Assembly (NCBI GenBank): GCA_019638275.1
Contig: JAHBUC010000004.1
Location: forward strand, 1 to 64,000
Length of the DNA stretch: 64,000 nt
DNA from: Cyclobacteriaceae bacterium
GTDB taxonomy: Bacteria; Bacteroidota; Bacteroidia; Cytophagales; Cyclobacteriaceae
Reading direction: 5' to 3'
The translations under genes and the position numbers were made by a program. The stretch's first letter is position 1; the number at the start of each line of letters is the position of its first letter. The notes beneath the pieces were generated by a model. The model worked only from the letters and a program-made list of their open reading frames with translations. It made no database searches and was not told the origin of the DNA. Below, piece by piece: positions 48,423-57,239 of this stretch.

Positions 48423-48674
48423 TTAAAAACTTGCTCTGAACTCGCGTTCCAGGTAGCTGTTAAATTCCTTTACGTTATCGAAGGTTGTTATTTTTTCAGG
48501 GCTAAGTTCAGCATCATCATTCTGAAAAATCACTTCGGCACAAAAATCCTTGAGTAGATACAGGTAAGCCTTTCGCCCGTTCTTTAAGCGGGTTCCCAGC
48601 ATAGTACCCCTTTCCCTCAATGTGGCTATTTGCTTTGCTGCTGAAAGACTTTTGAAATACAATTTTCTGAACAT
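48423..48674 (-). CDS. Small hypothetical protein
   Basis: 83 residues, basic, no membrane span or signal. It reads like an actual protein: KQIATLRERGTMLGTRLKNGRKAYLYLLKDFCAEVIFQNDD, with a predicted beta-rich core and an acidic C-terminal helix (DNVKEFNSYLEREFRASF). I do not recognise a family. It is convergent with sucD (10 bases apart). Confidence 0.6.
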   Translation of the reverse strand: MFRKLYFKSLSAAKQIATLRERGTMLGTRLKNGRKAYLYLLKDFCAEVIFQNDDAELSPEKITTFDNVKEFNSYLEREFRASF

Positions 48675-48916
48675 GGCAGTGGTTTTTCCCGATTAATACG
48701 CCAAAATTAGTGTGGAGTTACCCGCCATCATAATGAGGCCTTTTCAAGACATGTGTAGTTTGGGGCGCTTCGCGGGAAGTTTCCAGGTAAGCTTAACCGT
48801 TTACGACTAACCTTACACGGCCATTCTGGCGCATTCGGTCTCTATGGCTAATCAGCGACCTTGTGACCCCCCATTTATGTTAAATTAGGCTAAAATCTTG
48901 CGGCCTTGGAATATTG
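48675..48916. other. 242-base gap between the PhoH2 gene and the small hypothetical gene
   Basis: No gene recognised. It is richer in G+C than most spacers here and contains a small GCG-CTT-CGC hairpin near 48768-48777. Only very short open frames occur. I see no known ncRNA pattern. Confidence 0.3.
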
Positions 48917-50260
48917 CTACAATAGGTTATTTGCCAGGTTAGCCAACTCAGAACGCTCTCCTTTTTCAAGGGTTATGTGGGCGTATAGCTCGTTTCCTTT
49001 CAACCGATCAATCAGGTACGAAAGGCCATTGCTTTGGGCATCCAGGTATGGCGTATCAATCTGGTAGATATCGCCTGTAAAAATGATTTTGGTGTTTTCA
49101 CCCGCACGGGTAATGATGGTTTTTACCTCATGGGGGGTCAGGTTCTGGGCTTCATCAACAATGAAGCAAATGTTAGACAAACTTCTGCCCCGGATATAAG
49201 CGAGAGGGGTAATAACCAGCTTCTCCTGATTTACCATTTCAGTAATCTTCGAGTATTCCTTGTCTGACTCACTGTACTGATTTTGAATAAATTTCAGGTT
49301 ATCCCATAGGGGCTCCATGTATGGATTGAGTTTCGACTTGATGTCACCCGGCAGGTACCCGATATCTTTATTACTTAACGGAACAATTGGGCGGGCCAGA
49401 TAAATTTGCCGGAAGTCACGTTTTTGTTCCAATGCTGCAGCCAATGCGATTAACGTTTTACCGGTACCCGCAACGCCCTGTATGCTTACCAATTTAACCT
49501 CAGGTTTAAGCAGGGCATGAATAGCAAAAGTTTGTTCTGCATTTCGGGGCTTCACACCATAAATGGATCGCTTCTCAACCTGCTCTATCATTTCATTGAA
49601 CGGATTGTAATACGCCAGCACCGATTTTTTACCGCTCTTCAAAATGTAGTAATGGTTCTTTTCAGGTTTGATTTTTCCCAGAATTTCTTCCGGGGGGCAA
49701 TATCCCTTTTCGTAAATCAGGTTGATGATGTCTGCATTCACATCTTCAATAACGGTACGCCCTGAATACAGGGAGGAAATATTTTGAATTTTACCCGTGG
49801 TGTAATCTTCAGCATGCAGGCCAAGTGCTTTAGCCTTTAACCTCAGGTTAACATCTTTCGAGACCAGGATAACCTTTCGGCCTCGTTCTTCCTTTTGAAG
49901 CAACAAGGCGGAATTTAAAATGCGGTGATCAGGCTTGTCTTCATTGAAAACCCGGTTGGCATCCAGCGTACCATTTCCACTGGTGTCCATAATTACTTTG
50001 AATTCCCCTTTTCCTTTTCCGTTAATGGGGTTCCATTGGTGAAGCATCTGGTCTTTGGCCAGTTTATCAATAAGCCGGATGAACTCCCGTGCTTCAAAAT
50101 TCTTAGTGTCGTTACCCTTTTTAAAGTTGTCCAGTTCTTCCAACACAGTAATGGGAATACCGATGTCGTGTTCATCAAAATTGAGGATGGAGTTGTGCTC
50201 GTAAATAATTACGGACGTGTCTAACACGAAGATTTTTTTCTCCTTTTTAGTCTTTGACAT
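48917..50260 (-). CDS. PhoH2: PIN-domain RNase fused to PhoH ATPase
   Basis: 447 residues. The N-terminal PIN domain (about 8-150) begins KIFVLDTSVIIYEHNS and has the acidic cluster DKPDHRILNSALLLQ and SKDVNLRLKAKALG. The C-terminal PhoH domain has Walker A GVAGTGKTLIALAAAL, LARPIVPLSNKDIGYLPG and Walker B CFIVDEAQNLTPHE. PhoH2 proteins unwind and cut RNA; in some bacteria the gene pairs with a small antitoxin-like gene. Here there is no such partner upstream on the same strand within 950 bases of its start. Length is standard. Confidence 0.93.
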   Translation of the reverse strand: MSKTKKEKKIFVLDTSVIIYEHNSILNFDEHDIGIPITVLEELDNFKKGNDTKNFEAREFIRLIDKLAKDQMLHQWNPINGKGKGEFKVIMDTSGNGTLDANRVFNEDKPDHRILNSALLLQKEERGRKVILVSKDVNLRLKAKALGLHAEDYTTGKIQNISSLYSGRTVIEDVNADIINLIYEKGYCPPEEILGKIKPEKNHYYILKSGKKSVLAYYNPFNEMIEQVEKRSIYGVKPRNAEQTFAIHALLKPEVKLVSIQGVAGTGKTLIALAAALEQKRDFRQIYLARPIVPLSNKDIGYLPGDIKSKLNPYMEPLWDNLKFIQNQYSESDKEYSKITEMVNQEKLVITPLAYIRGRSLSNICFIVDEAQNLTPHEVKTIITRAGENTKIIFTGDIYQIDTPYLDAQSNGLSYLIDRLKGNELYAHITLEKGERSELANLANNLL

Positions 50261-50456
50261 AAGTGTAGTGGATTAAAAAAGATGAACGAGCACACACACC
50301 TGCAATAAGGTATTGTGTATTGATATGAATACGGATGCAAGAGAAGTTTAAAAAATTAATGAGGAAGCCCTTCATCTCCAAAACTACCGGAAGTTAGGGA
50401 AATGCCCGGTAATTGCAAAAGAAACTAATCGGGGTGAATTTTTTTAGAAGCCATCA

Positions 50457-51206
50457 CTAGAGTATTTCCAATCCCTTCTTTTTGAATTCGTTAAGAAAGG
50501 GATTATCGGGATCAAGTTCAGTGATCAAGGTATGGATAGCATGTGTCTCGCATACCTTATAGCGTTTAATGGAGTTTAGTTTTTCTGAAATGCTTAATGA
50601 AACAATTTTTTTTGAGGCTTGTATCATGGCCCTTTTCAGGTGCACTACCTCCAGGTCAATTTCAGATAGTCCAAAACCTGCATCGAAGTAGCTGGTGCCT
50701 AAAAAGCAAAGGTCGGCTCGTATTTGAGATATGGTATTGACCGTATCCCCGCCTAATGCAATCTGGGATTCGTGGGAAAGTCGGCCACCTATCAGGATGG
50801 TTTCAACATTGGGATGTTCAGATAACTCCATAGCCACCAATAAGCTTGGGGTGAAAACAGTACCGTGGAAAGAAGGGGGAAGGAGTCGGGCCACTTCCAG
50901 GTTCGTGGTTCCACCGCTCATCAGTATGCCCTGCCCGTCATTCAACAGGGAATGTGCTTTTCTTGCAATCACCGACTTTTGTTCGTGTGCATAAATGTTG
51001 TTTTCCTTATAGGTGTATACATGAAAGGAGTTTGAAATGGCTCCACCGTGCACCTTTTTTATTTTCCCCTGCTCATCCAGGTATTTCAAATCCCTTCGCA
51101 CGGTATCCTCCGATACATTCAGGTTGTTGGCTAAATCGGAAAGCAACACCCTGTTCCGCACCTGAACTTCACTTAAAATAAAATTTAAACGCTCTTCTTT
51201 CAGCAT
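50457..51206 (-). CDS. DeoR/GlpR family transcriptional regulator
   Basis: About 249 residues from the ATG at 51206 (an upstream TTG is disregarded). The N-terminal DeoR HTH reads RNRVLLSDLANNLNVSEDTVRRDL (about residues 17-40) and GKIKKVHGGAI; the C-terminal DeoRC sugar-phosphate sensor domain has GGTTNLEVARLL, TILIGGRLS and ADLCFLGTSYFDAGFGL. Such repressors respond to phosphorylated sugars. It is divergent from the SusC gene (about 130 bases between starts) and so probably controls it; there is no kinase or aldolase gene nearby to name the ligand. Confidence 0.9.
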   Translation of the reverse strand: MLKEERLNFILSEVQVRNRVLLSDLANNLNVSEDTVRRDLKYLDEQGKIKKVHGGAISNSFHVYTYKENNIYAHEQKSVIARKAHSLLNDGQGILMSGGTTNLEVARLLPPSFHGTVFTPSLLVAMELSEHPNVETILIGGRLSHESQIALGGDTVNTISQIRADLCFLGTSYFDAGFGLSEIDLEVVHLKRAMIQASKKIVSLSISEKLNSIKRYKVCETHAIHTLITELDPDNPFLNEFKKKGLEIL

Positions 51207-51276
51207 GATTAACAAGGATGTTGCAATTTATTGCTGCTTTTGATTGGCTTTTGCTCAAATTATCATATTTTCAAAA

Positions 51277-51324
51277 GGTTTTTTGCAAAGTATCCCGAAA
51301 AATTTCGAAAAACTTTGCAAAACC
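51277..51324. promoter_or_regulatory. Inverted repeat upstream of the SusC gene (candidate operator)
   Basis: GGTTTTTTGCAAAG (51277-51290) is mirrored by CTTTGCAAAACC (51313-51324), with a smaller palindrome CGAAA-TTTCG between. Being in the divergent space between the DeoR-type gene and the SusC start, it is the most likely regulator site. It might alternatively be a leader hairpin. Confidence 0.45.
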
Positions 51325-51334
51325 ACTAAAAACC

Positions 51335-54300
51335 ATGTTTCACTTAATCAATTATCACATGATCAAAAAGCTTTACTGTTTTAAGTTAAAGCCACGCGAC
51401 TGTATTCAACCTATGTTGCCAGTGCTTAGGGTGTTTTGTTGGTTGATTTTCATTGCAGGTGTTATTTTTTCGATACCTGCCAACGCTCAGCAACGCACGG
51501 TCACCGGAAAGGTGAGTTCATCGGATGATGGCTCAGCTTTGCCTGGTGTGAACGTAATTTTGAAAGGTACGTCAACCGGAGTTGTTTCTGATGCCCAGGG
51601 AAATTACACTATTCAGGTTAATCCTTCAGGCGGGACACTCATCTTTTCTTTTATTGGTTTTCAAACCCAAGAGGTTGAAATCGGTGCCCGTACAGAGATC
51701 AATGTTCAACTTAGCGTTGATGTTACGCAACTCTCAGAAGTTGTGGTTACTTCTTTCGGTATCGAGAAGAGTAAGCAATCGCTTGGGTATGCTGTGCAAA
51801 CGGTAGGCGGCAAAGAACTTACGGAGATGAGACAGCCTAATATCGTGTCTGCACTACAGGGTCAGGTGGCTGGTGTACAGATCACGAACACAGGAGGTGG
51901 ACCTGGTATGGGAGCAAGGATTTTGGTGCGCGGTGTAACGTCATTAAATCCGAATGCAGATAATCAGCCGCTCTTTATTGTAGATGGCGTTCCGATTGAC
52001 AACACCACAAATGAAAACTCAACCAATGCACGGGGTATGTCCAATCGTGCTGCTGACATTAACCCGAATGATATAGAGACCATCAGCATTCTGAAAGGTG
52101 CTGCTGCAACGGGTCTTTATGGTGTGCGGGCAGCCAATGGTGCAGTAGTGATTACTACTAAAAGCGGAAAATCAGGAAAAGGACTTACGATCAATGTGGG
52201 CACAACCTTTAGTGCCGACAAAATCAACAAGCTTCCGGAATTCCAGAAAAATTTTGGACGGGGATGGTATGGCATTGATGATGGTAGTGTGTATTCTGCT
52301 TCGGGAGCGTTGATTGAAGCCCAATCAGTAGTTGATCCGACTTACGTGTATTATAACAATTATGAAAACTTTTTCAGAACCGGAGGCATGCGCGATTCGT
52401 ATTTCAATATCTCTGGTGGAAATGATGTATTTACCTTTTATACATCCGTAAACAACACCGACCAAAAAGGTATCATTCCTTTCTCGGACTGGGGTAGAAC
52501 ATCGGCTCGCTTTCGGGGAACAGCAAAGTTCAGTGAGAAGTTTAACATAGAGGCCAGTGTAAACTACTCCAATTCTGGTGGTAACAGAGTGCCTCATACC
52601 AGTATGGGTGAACGGCTTATGTACTGGTCTCATACGCAAGATATAACCAAGTATAAGAAGCCTGACGGAACGCAGATAGCTGGCATTCTGTCTGCTAATC
52701 CTCTGTGGACAGCCGAATTTTGGACGTATGAAGACCGGGTAGACCGTACTATCGGCAACCTGACCTTTAACTACAAACCAGTTGATTGGCTACAATTTAC
52801 CTATCGGTTTGGTCATGACTTTTATGTGGACAAGCGTGATGAAATAGTACCCGGTGCCAAAGGAGTTGCCGGAGAAAATCTCAGCGGTCTCAGTGCAACT
52901 GGTTATATGGAGCAGCGCAGGTTTATTAACCGGGTGGTGAACTCCAACTTTTTTGTAACGTTCGATAAAAAGATAACACCGGACTTGAATGCAACTGCAC
53001 GGATTGGTCACGAGTTATTTGAAACGGATCTCAACTATAGCTATAACTATGGGGGCAATTTTGTGACACCAGGTTTCTATAGTTTCACTAACGTACGAGA
53101 ACAACGTGTGACAGAGAATACGTTTAGAAGACGTTTAGTTGGAGTATTCGCGGATGCCACTTTAGATTATAAAAACTTTTTGTACCTCAATCTAACGGCC
53201 AGAAATGATTGGACATCCACTTTGCCAGTTGGTAATAACTCGTTCTTTTATCCTTCGGCAAGTTTGAGTTTTGTGTTTAATGACGTACTAAACCTGCCAA
53301 GCCAATTGAGTTATGGAAAATTACGTGCTGCATATGGACAGGTAGGTAAGGATACTGAGCCCTACAGAACAGCTTCTACCTATGAGGTCGCATCTGCGTT
53401 CCCCCTTAACGAAATCGTGGGCTATGTACGATCTGCTCAAAGGGGGAGCAACCAGTTGGTTCCTGAAATAACAACTACCGTTGAGTTTGGAACAGAACTA
53501 AAGTTATTCGAGAACAGACTAGGAGTTGATTTTACCTGGTACAAGGCCAATAGTAAAGATCAGATTCTTGCCGTGCCGGTATCCAATACAACCGGGTATT
53601 CATCTTTATGGATCAATGCAGGAGAAATTGAAAACAAAGGTATTGAGCTGGCACTTAGCGGCACACCCCTGCAGATAGGTGATTTTCGCTGGGATGCAAT
53701 GGTTAATTACACGCGGAACAGGAATATGGTGGTTGATATAGCAGAAGGTGTTACAGATATCCCATTGGCAAGCCAATCGGGTTATCTTGCAGCAACTGTG
53801 ACCATGCGTATTACCAATGGCCAGCCCTATGGGGATTTGTATGGAACCGGATACCAGCGATATTACCCGGGTGGTGAGCCTGAGGGAATTACCCATTTAG
53901 ATAGAAACAGACCCATTGTAATTTCGAGTTCCGGTTCAAATGCAGGATTTCCAATGCTGACTCCTGCCAGCAAACAATTAGTGGTAGGAAATGCGATGCC
54001 TGATTGGTTAGCTGGTATTCGAAATACCTTCAGCTACAAAAATCTGTCACTTTCTTTTTTGGTTGATGTAAGGTGGGGGAATGATCAGTATGACCAGTAT
54101 GGTAACTGGCTGGCGGCATTTTTGAAGCCTGACTTTACCAACGACAGAAATGACGTGGTAATTTTCGATGGGGTATTAGCAGATGGTACACCCAATACCC
54201 AACAGGTTTGGTTGGGCCAGGGACTTGGACCAGATGGCAGAGATTATGGTGCTGGTTATTATAGAAATATTCATAGGGCAATGTCCGAGAACTTTGTATA

Positions 54301-54550
54301 TGATGCCTCTTTCGTGAAGTTGCGTAATGTAACGTTGAATTATAACCTGCCAAAGAGTTGGCTTACACCTCTATCAATCAGGGCAGTGTCTGTATCGGCA
54401 TCCCTGAATAATATTATTTTATGGACACCGTGGGGTAACTTCGATCCGGAATCGTATGCAAGTGGTACAGCAAGTAATGCTACAGGTCTTTCTGGTATGG
54501 GTTATCCAGGAACAAGAAGTGCCCTGTTCTCTATTAATCTTACCCTATAA
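51335..54550 (+). CDS. SusC/RagA family TonB-linked outer-membrane transporter
   Basis: About 1071 residues. A signal peptide (after a basic N-terminal stretch) is followed by a CarboxypepD_reg-like domain (VTGKVSSSDDGSALPGVNVILKG), the TonB plug with SALQGQVAGVQI and VRGVTSLNPNADNQPLFIVDG, then a 22-strand beta-barrel with a final LFSINLTL. It imports oligosaccharides or peptides as a complex with the SusD partner. I start at ATG 51335; ATG 51359 gives a more usual signal peptide and is equally possible. No glycoside hydrolase is nearby. The SusD gene overlaps its stop (TAATG). Confidence 0.93.
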   Translation: MFHLINYHMIKKLYCFKLKPRDCIQPMLPVLRVFCWLIFIAGVIFSIPANAQQRTVTGKVSSSDDGSALPGVNVILKGTSTGVVSDAQGNYTIQVNPSGGTLIFSFIGFQTQEVEIGARTEINVQLSVDVTQLSEVVVTSFGIEKSKQSLGYAVQTVGGKELTEMRQPNIVSALQGQVAGVQITNTGGGPGMGARILVRGVTSLNPNADNQPLFIVDGVPIDNTTNENSTNARGMSNRAADINPNDIETISILKGAAATGLYGVRAANGAVVITTKSGKSGKGLTINVGTTFSADKINKLPEFQKNFGRGWYGIDDGSVYSASGALIEAQSVVDPTYVYYNNYENFFRTGGMRDSYFNISGGNDVFTFYTSVNNTDQKGIIPFSDWGRTSARFRGTAKFSEKFNIEASVNYSNSGGNRVPHTSMGERLMYWSHTQDITKYKKPDGTQIAGILSANPLWTAEFWTYEDRVDRTIGNLTFNYKPVDWLQFTYRFGHDFYVDKRDEIVPGAKGVAGENLSGLSATGYMEQRRFINRVVNSNFFVTFDKKITPDLNATARIGHELFETDLNYSYNYGGNFVTPGFYSFTNVREQRVTENTFRRRLVGVFADATLDYKNFLYLNLTARNDWTSTLPVGNNSFFYPSASLSFVFNDVLNLPSQLSYGKLRAAYGQVGKDTEPYRTASTYEVASAFPLNEIVGYVRSAQRGSNQLVPEITTTVEFGTELKLFENRLGVDFTWYKANSKDQILAVPVSNTTGYSSLWINAGEIENKGIELALSGTPLQIGDFRWDAMVNYTRNRNMVVDIAEGVTDIPLASQSGYLAATVTMRITNGQPYGDLYGTGYQRYYPGGEPEGITHLDRNRPIVISSSGSNAGFPMLTPASKQLVVGNAMPDWLAGIRNTFSYKNLSLSFLVDVRWGNDQYDQYGNWLAAFLKPDFTNDRNDVVIFDGVLADGTPNTQQVWLGQGLGPDGRDYGAGYYRNIHRAMSENFVYDASFVKLRNVTLNYNLPKSWLTPLSIRAVSVSASLNNIILWTPWGNFDPESYASGTASNATGLSGMGYPGTRSALFSINLTL

Positions 54551-55989
54551 TGCTTAAAAGTATGAAACTAAGATTCTTTATATTATTAATCATCGTGGGT
54601 GTTTTCACAAGCTGTGAAGATTATCTTGACGTTAACACAGACCCTAACAGACCAACGGTTGTTCCGATTAAGGGACTAATGTCGGTAGCCAGTATGCGAA
54701 CAGCTACTAACACGGCTAATATGGGCAATACCACTTCGTATTTCGTACAGTACCTGGCAGGCCCCAACGCGGGCGGCAATACGGATACCCACCAGGAAAT
54801 AAACCCAAATGGTACGTGGGTGGGTATTTACAACGTACTGAGTAACCTGAGCGATATGGAGTTACTGGCTCAACAACAAGGCGCACCCAATTATGTGGGA
54901 GTGGCTAAAATTATGAAAGCCATCAACCTGGCACTTTTGGTTGATTCTTGGAACAACGTACCCTATACAGATGCATTTTTTGTTCAAACCATTAAGCCAA
55001 CGTATGACAATGGGCAGCAGTTGTATACTGAAGTTTTTACACTGTTGTCGGATGGGATTACTGAATTGGAAAAAACCGGAACTACGTTGACTATGGGAAC
55101 AGATGACTTCATATTTCAAGGTAACCTTTCACGGTGGATCAAAACAGCATATGCTTTACGGGCACGGTATCTTAATCATTTGAGCAAAACAACAGCGTAT
55201 GATCCGGATGCTATATTGACTGCTATTAATAACGGGCTTGCGGGTAATGCCGACAATGCGAAAGTTGTTTACTTTGATGTGGCCAATGCGCGTAACCCTT
55301 GGGGAGTAGTGTCAATGAACCAGGCAGGCTTAGTACTGGATGGTTGGATTTCGAAGCAAATTGTAGAGGCTATGGATGGTACAACCTTTGGTGTTGTAGA
55401 TCCACGGATGGAGTTTATGTTCAGTAAGACACAACAGGGAACCTTCAAGGGTACAACAAATGGTGCAGGGCGTGATCCTGATGTCGTTGATCTCAGACTG
55501 GATGCTTCAACATTGGTGGAAAGTACGTTCTATGCGAATAGAATCTCTCCGGTAATGGTTATGACATTTGCCGAGCAGAAGTTTATTGAAGCAGAGGCAT
55601 ACCTGGCAAAAGGAGCCGCCTTTAGACCTCAGGCGTATGCAGCTTACCTTGCAGGGATTACAGCACATATGAACATGTTGGGTGTTGCCGCAGCGGATAG
55701 AGATGATTACATCAATGACCCCGCAGTTTCTGTAGGTGATGCAAACATAACCTTGGACTTAGTGATGAAGGAAAAATATGTGGCTATGTTTCTGCACCCT
55801 GAAGCATGGAATGATGCCAGACGGTATAATTTCCAGTACGCGGATATGACTGTCCCAGATCAATTAAATGAAGCCTTGGGTGGCCAGTTCAGCAGAAGAT
55901 TACAATATCCTTCCAGTGAATTTTCAACAAATTCAGCCAATGTTCCGGAAGTAAATTTGTTAACCAGAATCTGGTGGGATCAAAACTAA
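54550..55989 (+). CDS. SusD/RagB family outer-membrane lipoprotein
   Basis: 479 residues, with a lipoprotein signal (FILLIIVGVFTSCEDYLDVN; Cys near 22). The rest matches SusD-like proteins: VNTDPNRPTVVPI, AGPNAGGNTDTHQEINPNGTWVGIYN, LLVDSWNNVPYTDAF, WIKTAYALRARYLNHLSK and the C-terminal AMFLHPEAWNDARRYNF. It sits over the SusC barrel and helps capture substrate; this subgroup (SusD-like 2) is not limited to sugars. Co-translated with SusC. Confidence 0.92.
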   Translation: MLKSMKLRFFILLIIVGVFTSCEDYLDVNTDPNRPTVVPIKGLMSVASMRTATNTANMGNTTSYFVQYLAGPNAGGNTDTHQEINPNGTWVGIYNVLSNLSDMELLAQQQGAPNYVGVAKIMKAINLALLVDSWNNVPYTDAFFVQTIKPTYDNGQQLYTEVFTLLSDGITELEKTGTTLTMGTDDFIFQGNLSRWIKTAYALRARYLNHLSKTTAYDPDAILTAINNGLAGNADNAKVVYFDVANARNPWGVVSMNQAGLVLDGWISKQIVEAMDGTTFGVVDPRMEFMFSKTQQGTFKGTTNGAGRDPDVVDLRLDASTLVESTFYANRISPVMVMTFAEQKFIEAEAYLAKGAAFRPQAYAAYLAGITAHMNMLGVAAADRDDYINDPAVSVGDANITLDLVMKEKYVAMFLHPEAWNDARRYNFQYADMTVPDQLNEALGGQFSRRLQYPSSEFSTNSANVPEVNLLTRIWWDQN

Positions 55990-55994
55990 TAACC

Positions 55995-56435
55995 ATGATG
56001 AATATGAAATCTTATATAAGACTATTTATAATGTTTGTGTTAGCGACAGCGTTGAGCTCTTGCGAAGAAAACGCTGTAGGGCCATCCTATAAAAAGATTG
56101 GGACGGCAACAGCTACCAATGCCTTTATAACCGTGTCACCTGTTTCAGCGGTTGCTCCAACAACTGGCACTGATGTTACGGTAACCTTAAGATATGTGAA
56201 TATTAAGAGCGATCCGGCCAAAACACTTGTTTTGAAATTACGTGAGGGTAGTGGTGAATTTACAACTATCCAGACTTTTGATGAGTCCAATCAAGATACA
56301 GGTGTTGAATTAACGCGTACTGTTAACTACACGATTACACAGCCTGCGGGAACTTCCTTAACCTTTAGACTGGAACTAACCACTCAGGCGGATTTCCCCA
56401 AGTTGGTTAATCGTGCTGCTTTTCCTGTACGATAG
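55995..56435 (+). CDS. Small lipoprotein of the SusCD operon, unknown function
   Basis: About 146 residues. A lipoprotein signal (IRLFIMFVLATALSSCEEN) is followed by an all-beta, Thr/Val-rich domain of about 120 residues, consistent with an immunoglobulin-like surface domain. It starts 5 bases after the SusD stop. By position it may be an extra surface glycan- or ligand-binding lipoprotein (SusE/F-like role), but I recognise no family. Confidence 0.7.
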   Translation: MMNMKSYIRLFIMFVLATALSSCEENAVGPSYKKIGTATATNAFITVSPVSAVAPTTGTDVTVTLRYVNIKSDPAKTLVLKLREGSGEFTTIQTFDESNQDTGVELTRTVNYTITQPAGTSLTFRLELTTQADFPKLVNRAAFPVR

Positions 56436-56464
56436 AATAGGTATACTAATTAGACAGAATGAGG

Positions 56465-56500
56465 ATGAGGCTGCCTTTAAAGGTGGCCTCATTGCTTTTT
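56465..56500 (+). terminator. Terminator after the SusCD operon
   Basis: ATGAGGCTGCC pairs with GGTGGCCTCAT (11 pairs with two G-U) around TTTAAA, followed by TGCTTTTT. Confidence 0.8.
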
Positions 56501-56543
56501 GGGATGACTGGTTTGACTAATAAATGGCCTGGGCAATTCCATT

Positions 56544-57239
56544 TCAAAACCCCACCACATATTGATCTTCCTTTTCCTGCGGAACAATGTTCAATAAATT
56601 AGCGGCCACAAGTTTTACCAGTCGTGTGGAGGCTTGGTTTAAACTAAGTCCTGTAAGTTTGGCGAAGCCAGGAAGTGAAATTGACTCATGCGTTTGCAGG
56701 TATTTCATCAACTGCTCTTCATATTCGCTATAGGTGAAGGTAACACTTTGTTTCCGTGATTTCAGAAAGGTAATCTGCTCAAGTTCTTCACTGCCCCGAA
56801 TGGTTTTATCAGCGATACGAAAATAGGTGTGTTTTTGATTTCGCATTTCAAAAAATGAATGGGGCTTTCGTTTGCTTGATGGTACCGTCAAGCTTATCAC
56901 AAATTTTTCCTTAGGCGTTACAATAATTTCTTGTTTGAATTTCAAAAAAGGACGGCATCGGTTTTTAAGAAGTTTGATCACTGGAGGCAACTCTTCGTCT
57001 GGATGCATAACGCCTGGAATAGTTCCTTGATCGGAAACACCTATCAATAAGGTTCCCCCTTTTGTATTGGCAAATGCGATTAGCTCGCGAACAACCTGCT
57101 GTGGATTGGTTGTGTTCTTCTTGAATTCAAGATGCAAGCCCTCGCCCTGCGCGACCTGTATTTTTAATTGCCTGAAGCGTTGCTCATCGTATGCCGCCCC
57201 TTCCCAGTATTTCTTCGTCATCTTCATCATCTGGGTCAT
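56544..57239 (-). CDS. AlbA_2 (Schlafen-type) domain protein with C-terminal winged helix
   Basis: 231 residues. The N-terminal AlbA_2 domain has EGLHLEFKKNTTNPQQVVRELIAFANTKGGTLLIGVSDQG (about 32-72 in total), the standard nucleic-acid-binding signature. The rest has EEQLMKYLQTHESISLPGFAKLTGLSLNQASTRLVKLV, a winged-helix-like segment at about 170-207. It overlaps the 3' end of the upstream AAA ATPase gene by 56 bases, so they are translated from one mRNA. Start uncertain: ATG codons at 57239, 57230, 57227 and 57221 all fit. Likely a DNA- or RNA-binding regulator. Confidence 0.8.
   Translation of the reverse strand: MTQMMKMTKKYWEGAAYDEQRFRQLKIQVAQGEGLHLEFKKNTTNPQQVVRELIAFANTKGGTLLIGVSDQGTIPGVMHPDEELPPVIKLLKNRCRPFLKFKQEIIVTPKEKFVISLTVPSSKRKPHSFFEMRNQKHTYFRIADKTIRGSEELEQITFLKSRKQSVTFTYSEYEEQLMKYLQTHESISLPGFAKLTGLSLNQASTRLVKLVAANLLNIVPQEKEDQYVVGF

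Noticed and set aside
48720..48900. Possible remnant gene in the GC-richer gap next to the PhoH2 gene.
   Set aside because: Only short open frames with no recognisable protein segment on either strand; kept as an unexplained spacer.
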